Program-made: the position numbers and the translations under genes
Shown: in pieces, positions 57,846-64,000 of the stretch
Numbering within the stretch: position 1 is the first letter of the stretch
How the letters are laid out: each line of letters begins with the position of its first letter
The notes under the pieces: generated by a model
Databases searched by the model: none
What the model was told of the DNA's origin: nothing
The model's input: the letters and a program-made list of their open reading frames with translations, nothing else
Source of the DNA: CAVZCK01 sp963773735
GTDB taxonomy: Bacteria; Pseudomonadota; Alphaproteobacteria; Rhizobiales; Rhodomicrobiaceae
Assembly (NCBI GenBank): GCA_963773735.1
Contig: CAVZCK010000031.1
Span: 62,001-126,000, forward strand
Length of the DNA: 64,000 bases
Reading direction: 5' to 3'

Positions 57846-58470
57846 CAATCAGCTTGAGGCCGAGCTTCTGGCTCTTTTCCGGGTGGAACTGCGTACCGGC
57901 GATGTTGTCCCTGGCGATGATCGCCGTCACCGGACCGCCATAGTCGGCCTCGGCGACGACCTCTTTCGGGTCGGCGCCGGTCAAAGCGTAGGAATGCACG
58001 AAATAGGCGTGCCAGCCATCCGCGCCGGTCGGTATGCCGGCGAGAAGCGGGTGATCGGCGTTCGCATCGAGCGTATTCCAGCCCATATGCGGAATTTTGA
58101 GGCTCGGGTCCGCCGGCTCGATCATGCGGACCTCGCCTTTGACCCAGCCGAAACCCTCGGTGACGCGATATTCATGGCCGCGCTCGGAAAGCAGCTGCAT
58201 GCCGACGCAGATGCCGAGAAACGGCTTGCCGCGCACCTTCACGCTCTCGGTGACGGCGTCGAACATCCCGTCGACGGCATTGAGCCCGGCCCAGCAATCG
58301 GCATAGGCGCCGACGCCGGGCAGCACGATCCGCTCAGCGCCCAGAACCGTGTCGGGATCGGAGGTGACGAGAATGCGGTGGCCCGTCCCGGCCTCGCGCG
58401 CCGCACGCTCGAAGGCCTTTGCCGCCGAATGCAGATTGCCGGAGCCGTAATCGATGATCGCGACATCCAT
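57820..58470 (-). CDS. hisH: Imidazole glycerol phosphate synthase, glutaminase subunit
   Basis: Supplies ammonia to HisF. MDVAIIDYGSGNLHSAAKAF opens the class I amidotransferase; the nucleophile Cys lies in FLGICVGMQLLSERGHEY (about residue 90), and His-Glu in GTQFHPEKSQKLGL. The start is the ATG at 58470; 13 upstream codons in frame are spacer. The 216 residues are intact. Its 3' end overlaps the opposite-strand SinR-like gene. Confidence 0.96.
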   Translation of the reverse strand: MDVAIIDYGSGNLHSAAKAFERAAREAGTGHRILVTSDPDTVLGAERIVLPGVGAYADCWAGLNAVDGMFDAVTESVKVRGKPFLGICVGMQLLSERGHEYRVTEGFGWVKGEVRMIEPADPSLKIPHMGWNTLDANADHPLLAGIPTGADGWHAYFVHSYALTGADPKEVVAEADYGGPVTAIIARDNIAGTQFHPEKSQKLGLKLIANFLRWQP

Positions 58471-58521
58471 GATTTGCAGCCTTCTGGTTCCGTTCGCATA
58501 AACGAACATTCACATACAGTC

Positions 58522-58626
58522 CGTCGCCCCGGCATTGAGCCGGGGGCCAATCGCTTAGCCTCCCGGCAGGAATTTGAGAAAAAGCCAATGGGTCCCGGCT
58601 CGGCCTTCCGGCCGTCCGGGACGACG
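58522..58626. repeat. REP-like element bounded by CGTCGCCCCGG / CCGGGACGACG
   Basis: An inverted pair at 58522-58532 and 58616-58626 encloses CATTGAGCCGGGG and GGTCCCGGCTCGGC hairpins. The design matches the element at 22369-22484 (CGTCATCCCGG ends), so both belong to the same broad family. It lies between hisH and the DUF2628 gene. Confidence 0.6.
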
Positions 58627-58669
58627 AACGGGCAAATTCACACGCAAATTCAATAAAGCGAATTGTGCT

Positions 58670-59173
58670 TCAACCGCCATGCGCCGGGAACATGCCGATC
58701 ACCGGGATGCCTTGCGCCTTGGCCGGATTGCCGGGCGCCGGCGCGCCGGTCACCGCCATCGTTGCCAGACGCTCTCTTTCCCGCTTGGCCTCGGGCAGCC
58801 ACTCCATCAGGAATCGCCGCTCACATTCCTCCAGATTGCGGCCCGAGACGACGCCCTTGAGCACATAGTCCCGGCGCTCAAGCGAGGCGCGGAAAATGTC
58901 GCGCGCCTCAAATGCGAAAATCAGGTTGAGAAAGAAACCACCCCAGGCGATCAGATTATCACTCGCGCCAAGCAGCGACAAAGCCGCGACCATGCCGGCG
59001 CTCAAGGCCAGATAGAGGACCAGTCCGCGCCACAGCCCGTTGATCAGAAACCAGAGCGCCGGCGCAATCAGTGCCCAGAAGGCAAAGCCCTCCTTGATGA
59101 ACACCAGATCGGTCGCGCGCTCTTCGATGTCCTCCGGCGCAACACGCTTCTCATAGACCGTGTAGGTCTGCAT
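58670..59173 (-). CDS. DUF2628 membrane protein
   Basis: A 167-residue protein with two or three helices (FAFWALIAPALWFLINGLW, LVLYLALSAGMVAALSLLG, WGGFFLNLIFAFEARDI). The N-terminal MQTYTVYEKRVAPEDIEERA and the block RDYVLKGVVSGRNLEECERR are characteristic of DUF2628, found in Rhizobiales between hisB and hisH. Function unknown. GAGGAAAGG precedes the ATG at 59173. 21 bases after hisB, so it is co-transcribed with histidine genes. Confidence 0.9.
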   Translation of the reverse strand: MQTYTVYEKRVAPEDIEERATDLVFIKEGFAFWALIAPALWFLINGLWRGLVLYLALSAGMVAALSLLGASDNLIAWGGFFLNLIFAFEARDIFRASLERRDYVLKGVVSGRNLEECERRFLMEWLPEAKRERERLATMAVTGAPAPGNPAKAQGIPVIGMFPAHGG

Positions 59174-59194
59174 CGGTTGCCCTTTCCTCAAGGC

Positions 59195-59788
59195 TCACTC
59201 GCCGAGCTTGCCTTTGGTCGTAGGCAGCGCCCCGCGCTGCGCGGGATCGACGGCGATGGCTGCTCGCAGCGCCCTTGCCAGGCCCTTATAGCAAGTTTCG
59301 GCGATGTGATGCGAGTTCTCGCCGTAAAGATTTTCGACATGAAGCGTCAGCCCCGCATTCTGCGCAAAGGCTTGAAACCATTCGCGGAACAGCTCGCTAT
59401 CCATGTCGCCGATCTTGGCCGCCGGAAAGGCGACCTTCCAGACCAGGAACGGCCTGCCGGAGACGTCGAGCGCAACGCGCGTCAAGGCCTCGTCCATCGG
59501 CAGGAAGACCGAGGCGTAGCGCGTAATGCCGCGCTTGTCGCCGAGCGCCTTCGCCACCGCCTGCCCGAGCACGATCCCGGAATCTTCGGCCGTGTGATGC
59601 CGATCGACATGCAGATCGCCCTTCGCCCGCAAGCGAATGTCGATCAGCGAATGGCGCGATAGCTGCTCCAGCATATGATCGAGAAAGCCGATACCGGTCT
59701 CAACGTCGTAGACGCCGCCGCCGTCGAGGTTCACCTCGGCGGTAATTTCGGTTTCCTTGGTCTTGCGGTCGATACTGGCCTTGCGCAT
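59195..59788 (-). CDS. hisB: Imidazoleglycerol-phosphate dehydratase
   Basis: Dehydrates IGP to imidazole-acetol phosphate. GFLDHMLEQLSRHSLIDI and HVDRHHTAEDSGIVLG are the two Mn-binding His-rich motifs; ENLYGENSHHIAETCYKGLA is the third. The 197 residues are a monofunctional HisB, intact. First gene of the minus-strand his cluster and divergent from hslV, the usual arrangement in Rhizobiales. Confidence 0.97.
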   Translation of the reverse strand: MRKASIDRKTKETEITAEVNLDGGGVYDVETGIGFLDHMLEQLSRHSLIDIRLRAKGDLHVDRHHTAEDSGIVLGQAVAKALGDKRGITRYASVFLPMDEALTRVALDVSGRPFLVWKVAFPAAKIGDMDSELFREWFQAFAQNAGLTLHVENLYGENSHHIAETCYKGLARALRAAIAVDPAQRGALPTTKGKLGE

Positions 59789-59918
59789 CGGTCATGTCCG
59801 GGTGGATAAAGCCGCAGTATGCTGCCCTGAAACGGTTTAATTGGGGTTGCACCTTAGCAGCCAAAGCTTGATATCGGATACACGGTTTACGATATCCAGC
59901 GAAGCATTCTCAAGTCGG

Positions 59919-60494
59919 ATGACTATGACCGAACACGCCTCCAGCTTCCCCCATTGGCATGGCACGACCATCCTCACCGTACGCAAGGGCGACAAGGTGG
60001 TGATCGCCGGCGACGGCCAGGTCACCCTGGGCCAGACCGTGATCAAGGGCAATGCCCGCAAAGTCCGAACGATCGGCAAGGGCAATGTCATTGCCGGCTT
60101 CGCTGGCGCAACCGCTGACGCCTTCACCCTCCTTGAACGTCTGGAAGCCAAGCTGGACCAATATCCCGAGCAATTGATGCGCGCCTGCGTGGATCTGGCG
60201 AAGGATTGGCGAACCGACCGTTTCTTGCGCCGCCTGGAGGCGATGATGGTCGTTGCCGACCGGGCGAACACGCTGGTCCTGACCGGCACGGGCGACGTTC
60301 TCGAGCCGGAAATGGACGTGATGGGCATCGGCTCCGGCGGCAATTACGCCCTCGCCGCGGCGCGGGCGCTCTACGACACCGAGCTGGACGCCGAAGCAAT
60401 TGTGCGCAAGGCCATGGCGATCGCCGCCGATATCTGCGTCTACACCAATAGCAATCTGATTGTGGAAGCGCTTCCGTCGACCGCGAAGCACTGA
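59919..60494 (+). CDS. hslV: ATP-dependent protease peptidase subunit HslV
   Basis: Proteolytic ring of the HslUV protease. The N-terminal Thr nucleophile lies in PHWHGTTILTVRKGDKVVIA after a short propeptide, as in other alphaproteobacteria. GDGQVTLGQTVIKGNARKVR and the later VMGIGSGGNYALAAARAL are conserved. Start ATG at 59919 or 59925. The 191 residues are intact. It is followed after 25 bases by hslU. Confidence 0.95.
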   Translation: MTMTEHASSFPHWHGTTILTVRKGDKVVIAGDGQVTLGQTVIKGNARKVRTIGKGNVIAGFAGATADAFTLLERLEAKLDQYPEQLMRACVDLAKDWRTDRFLRRLEAMMVVADRANTLVLTGTGDVLEPEMDVMGIGSGGNYALAAARALYDTELDAEAIVRKAMAIAADICVYTNSNLIVEALPSTAKH

Positions 60495-60519
60495 CGCATT
60501 TTACCTGTGGCTTTTCCCT

Positions 60520-61828
60520 ATGACCAATTTTTCCCCGCGCGAAATCGTCTCAGAACTCGATCGCTACATTGTCGGCCAGAACGACGCCAAGCGCGCCGTT
60601 GCGATTGCGCTGCGCAACCGCTGGCGCCGGCAGCAGCTCGATGAAGAGATGCGCGAGGAGGTGCTGCCGAAAAACATTTTGATGATCGGCCCGACCGGCG
60701 TCGGCAAGACCGAGATTTCGCGCCGGCTTGCCAAGCTCGCCAATGCGCCGTTTCTCAAGGTCGAGGCGACCAAGTTCACCGAAGTCGGCTATGTCGGCCG
60801 CGATGTCGACCAGATCATCCGCGACCTGATGGAGATCGGCGTCAGCCTCGTGCGCGACAGCAGGCGCAAGGAGGTGCAGGCCAAGGCCCATCTTCAGGCC
60901 GAGGAACGCGTGGTGACCGCCCTGGTCGGCCCCAATGCCTCGCCTTCGACCCGCGAAGTGTTCCGCAAGAGGCTGCGCTCCGGCGAGTTTGACGACAAGG
61001 AGATCGAGGTCGACGTGGCGGACACCGGCGGCGGCTTCCCGAGCTTCGAGATTCCCGGGATGCCGGGCAGCCAGATCGGCATGATCAATCTCAATGAGAT
61101 GCTGGGAAAGGCGCTCGGCCAGCGCACGAAAAAGCGCAAGACCAGCGTCCGCGACAGCTACGCCCTCCTCATCAACGAGGAGTCCGACAAGCTGCTCGAC
61201 AACGATCAGATCGTTCAGGAGGCCATCGCCGTCGTCGAGAACAACGGCATCGTCTTCATCGATGAGATCGACAAGATCTGCGCCCGCTCCGAACGGCTCG
61301 GCGCCGATGTCAGCCGCGAGGGCGTGCAGCGCGATCTCCTGCCGCTGATCGAGGGCACCACCGTCGGCACGAAATACGGGCCGATCAAGACGGACCATAT
61401 TCTGTTCATCGCCTCAGGCGCCTTTCATGTCGCCAAACCCGCCGATCTGCTGCCGGAGATGCAAGGCCGCCTCCCCATCAGGGTCGAGCTGAGCGCGCTC
61501 AGCCGCGAGGACTTCCGCCGCATCCTGCGCGAGCCGCAGGCCAGCCTGATCAAACAATATATCGCGCTGCTTGGCGACCGAGGGCGTCGCACTGCAATTC
61601 ACCGAGGATGCCATCGACGCCATTGCCGACATCGCCGTGCAGGTCAATTCGAGCATCGAGAATATCGGCGCGCGGCGGCTTTCGACGGTGATGGAGCGGG
61701 TGCTCGACGAGATCAGCTTCGAGGCCTCCGACAAGAGCAACACCGCCGTCACCATCGACGCGGACTACGTCCGCAAGCATCTGGGCGACCTCGCCAACAA
61801 TACCGATCTGAGCAAGTTTATTCTTTAA
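60520..61828 (+). CDS. hslU: HslU ATPase subunit, frameshifted
   Basis: AAA+ unfoldase feeding HslV. Walker A is IGPTGVGKTEISRR (about residue 59), the pore motif TEVGYVGRDVDQI follows, Walker B is NGIVFIDEIDKIC and the arginine-finger region EMQGRLPIRVEL. At 61571-61572 one extra T breaks the frame; removing it gives IALLATEGVALQFTEDAIDA and the usual C-terminus DLSKFIL at 61828, about 435 residues. The uncorrected frame would read to 61944 in nonsense. Confidence 0.95.
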
Positions 61829-61892
61829 TTTCAGAACCTGTAGCGCCGAGTGGCCGCGCCTTCGAGCGCAGGGGCCCAATGAGGTTGTCCGA

Positions 61893-63022
61893 TCAAGAGC
61901 CGCTATCGCTGGTTCCGAACCATTTCTTGTACAAACTGTCATAGGTGCCGTTCTCGATCAGCTTGAGCAGGGCTTGATCGACCGGGTGGCGCAGCTGGCT
62001 CCGGAGCGGAAAGACGACGCCGTAGCTTTCGGATCGGAACTGAGCCCCGGCGACCTGCGCCCGCGGCTCGTTCTTCACATAGTAAAGAATGACGGGCGTG
62101 TCATAGATGGCGGCCCGCGCTTTGCCTTGCAGCACCGCCTGCGCGGCCTTTTCGAAATTGGCGTAATCCCTGACGTCGGCCTTTAACTCCTTGGCATATT
62201 TTGCCGAGGTGCTTCCCTCCACCACCGCAATGCGCTTGCCGCGCAGATCGTCCGGTCCGTTGATCTCGCCGCGCAGGCTCTGCATGGTCATGGAGGTGGT
62301 TGCGAATGCCGTGAAATAGGCGATAAGAACGATGCCGGCATAAATCCAGATGATGGCGGCGATCCGCGCGAAAATCCGGTGCGGCTGGTGCTGCGCAGCG
62401 CCGCCCATTGACTCCGCGCACCAGAAAATAGCGTCAAAAATGCCGGGAATGTAGCTTTCCGCAATCGGCAGGCCTTCATCGCGTCCGCGCGCCAGAAACC
62501 AGATCACATGCGCGGGGAGAACCAGCACCAACAGGAAGATGCCGACCGCCTTCAGCATCCCGCTCGACAGCATGACGCCGAACACATCCAAGCCCTGACC
62601 ACCCGCGGGCACCATGATCGACAGGCCGGAGCGGAACATTGGCTGCGAGAACTCAAGCGTCTTCTCACGCTCCGAAGTGATCGAAATCGCGGCGATGCCC
62701 ACCGGGTCACGGCCGTTTCGCACGGCGTCGAGCAGCAGCGGCAGCTTGTCATAGACGACGAAGCGGCTCTTGATGCCCAGCTCGACGGCGATGGCCTGCC
62801 AGAGATCGACGCTGAAGCCTTTGAGCTGGTCGCCATCGCTGCATCACGAAGGGCGAAAGCTCGCGCGTGGCGACGGTGATCTCCGCGCCGGGCGGCAATG
62901 GCAGCGCATCCGTCCGGACGGCGGGCGCGGCGGCGGTTTCGGCGTGGGCGCGCCGCGCCGGCCAAAGCCGAGAACACCAGGATCAGCGACAGGACGCCGC
63001 GCATGACACAAGCGACGGGCAT
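61893..63022 (-). CDS. Ionotropic glutamate-receptor-like channel (GluR0 type), frameshifted twice
   Basis: A reconstructed protein of about 375 residues. Signal peptide (MRGVLSLILVFSALAGAA), then the first lobe of an amino-acid-binding domain (TVATRELSPFVM, GFSVDLWQAIAVELGIKS, GIAAISITSEREKTLEFSQP). A channel insert follows: helix KAVGIFLLVLVLPAHVIWFL, re-entrant loop GIFDAIFWCAESMGGAAQ, and helix IAAIIWIYAGIVLIAYFTAF. The second lobe (GKRIAVVEGSTSAKYAKEL) closes the fold. The pore loop lacks the TVGYGD potassium filter of GluR0 and reads AESMGGAAQHQPHR. One-base insertions near 62973 and 62837 split the frame. Ligand unknown. It may alternatively be annotated as a solute-binding transporter protein. 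Confidence 0.8.
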
Positions 63023-63175
63023 GGTGCAGAAATTGAAGCGGACATTGATGAAAACCGCGCAAGCCAAGGACGTATCATTTCAAGATTGGCCATCCTCGCA
63101 GAGATCGGCGAATATGATCGGGCGGCCCGCTCATCACGTTGGCCCTGTTTCGTCAACCTAATCACATAGACGTTC

Positions 63176-64000
63176 ATGAATTTGTTCTCTCTCCTGCAGC
63201 AATCCGAGCTCTCTGGCAAGCCCGTTCGCGCCGGTCTCATCGGCGCCGGCAAATTCGGCTCGATGTTTCTGGCCCAGGCGGCCTTTACCGGAGGTCTCCG
63301 GGTCAGCGCCATTGCGGATCTGGACCCCGGCCGGGCAAGGACCGCCTGCCGCGTCGTCGGCTGGGACGACAACCGGATCGCGGCGACCGCCTTTGTCGAG
63401 GATGGCTCGGAGCTGGCCAAGCGCGGCGATGTCGACGTCGTCATCGAGGCGACCGGCAACCCTGCGGCCGGCATCAAGCACGCCCGCGCGGCCATGGCTG
63501 CCGGCAAGCATATCGTCATGGTCAACGTTGAGGCCGATGTGCTCGCCGGGCCGCTGCTGGCCGCCGAGGCGAAGGCGGCCGGCGTTGTCTACAGCCTCGC
63601 CTATGGCGACCAGCCGGCGCTCGTCGCCGAAATGGTCGACTGGGCGCGCGCCTGCGGATTCCGCGTCGTCGCGGCCGGCAAGGGCACGAAATATCTGCCC
63701 GCCTATCACCATGTCACGCCCGCCGGGGTTTGGGGCCATTACGGCCTAACGCCGGAGGAGGCGAAGGCGGCCGGCATGAACCCGCAAATGTTCAACTCCT
63801 TCCTCGACGGCACCAAATCGGCCATCGAAATGTCGGCGATCGCCAATGCCTGCGGGCTCGACGCGCCGGAAGACGGGCTGTTGTTTCCGCCTTGCGGGGT
63901 CGATGATCTGCCGCATGTGCTGCGGCCGCGCGAGGCCGGCGGCATGCTGGAGCGCTCCGGCATGGTGGAGGTGGTATCCTCGCTCGAACGCGACGGGCGG
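63176..64000 (+). CDS. Homoserine-dehydrogenase-like NAD(P)-dependent oxidoreductase, 3' partial
   Basis: An open frame of 275 codons running off the right edge. VRAGLIGAGKFGSMFLAQA is a Rossmann nucleotide-binding start, DVVIEATGNPAAGIKHA a second cofactor contact, and YSLAYGDQPALVAEMVDWA and LPAYHHVTPAGVWGHYGLT match the alphaproteobacterial homoserine-dehydrogenase-like proteins that often end in a SAF domain. The true substrate is unknown, and the C-terminal domain lies outside. ATG at 63176. Divergent from the receptor-like channel. Confidence 0.8.
   Translation, partial: MNLFSLLQQSELSGKPVRAGLIGAGKFGSMFLAQAAFTGGLRVSAIADLDPGRARTACRVVGWDDNRIAATAFVEDGSELAKRGDVDVVIEATGNPAAGIKHARAAMAAGKHIVMVNVEADVLAGPLLAAEAKAAGVVYSLAYGDQPALVAEMVDWARACGFRVVAAGKGTKYLPAYHHVTPAGVWGHYGLTPEEAKAAGMNPQMFNSFLDGTKSAIEMSAIANACGLDAPEDGLLFPPCGVDDLPHVLRPREAGGMLERSGMVEVVSSLERDGR

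Overview
The window is high-GC DNA from an alphaproteobacterium, most likely of the order Hyphomicrobiales (Rhizobiales). This rests on family content and gene order: rpsF-rpsR-DUF2232-rplI, fabD-fabG-acpP-fabF-mltG, hisB facing hslVU, a TIGR01459 HAD protein near ribF, MmcB, CreA, EgtB/EgtD and PHB genes. Genus cannot be fixed from the sequence alone. No rRNA, tRNA, CRISPR array or complete insertion sequence was recognised.

Layout. 1-6.4 kb: DoxX protein, small membrane protein, then (minus strand) a periplasmic glucan protein (OpgG/D), RibF, a MaoC hydratase and a HAD phosphatase. 6.4-7.5 kb: two Flp pilins and a prepilin peptidase. 7.5-9.5 kb: glnB-glnA behind a near-consensus sigma-54 promoter. 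9.8-18.6 kb: NAD(P)HX repair enzyme, a degenerate NagZ-like protein, a TPR protein, a PHB-depolymerase-type esterase, a cytochrome c and leuA. 18.8-20.2 kb: an accessory two-gene module with a HEPN-like protein. 20.2-25.4 kb: WxxGxW protein, truA, tyrS, a block of palindromic repeats, anmK. 25.5-33.5 kb: ribosomal proteins L9, S18 and S6, then the fatty-acid synthesis genes and mltG. 33.6-40.9 kb: CHASE2 protein with a periplasmic partner, lytic transglycosylase, and a glycosyltransferase/debranching enzyme pair behind an AT-rich leader with a tandem repeat. 41-50.9 kb: PHB synthase and two phasin-like proteins, small membrane proteins, ketopantoate-reductase-like enzyme, MmcB, ergothioneine genes, acylphosphatase, XRE regulator. 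50.9-54.6 kb: ispG, zur, an ECF-type ATPase and an unknown protein. 55-60 kb: histidine genes hisF, hisA, hisH and hisB, interrupted by an arginase-family gene and an opposite-strand Cas2/SinR-like gene. 60-64 kb: hslVU, a glutamate-receptor-like channel, and the start of a homoserine-dehydrogenase-like oxidoreductase.

How genes work together: PHB synthesis, coating and hydrolysis are all represented (phaC, two phasin-like proteins, secreted depolymerase-type esterase). FabD/FabG/AcpP/FabF form a classic elongation cluster. EgtB and EgtD make ergothioneine. GlnB and GlnA share a nitrogen-responsive promoter.

A dominant property of the sequence is about twenty apparent single-base frameshifts, almost all net +1 insertions, in otherwise well-conserved and often essential genes (glnA, leuA, tyrS, truA, rplI, rpsF, ispG, hslU and others). 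I read these as residual sequencing or assembly errors. Coordinates for those genes span the whole reconstructed gene. The best candidates for new biology are the HEPN-like pair at 18797-20140, the receptor-like channel at 61893-63022, the foreign genes inside the histidine cluster, and a dispersed family of CTAGTG-bounded palindromes.
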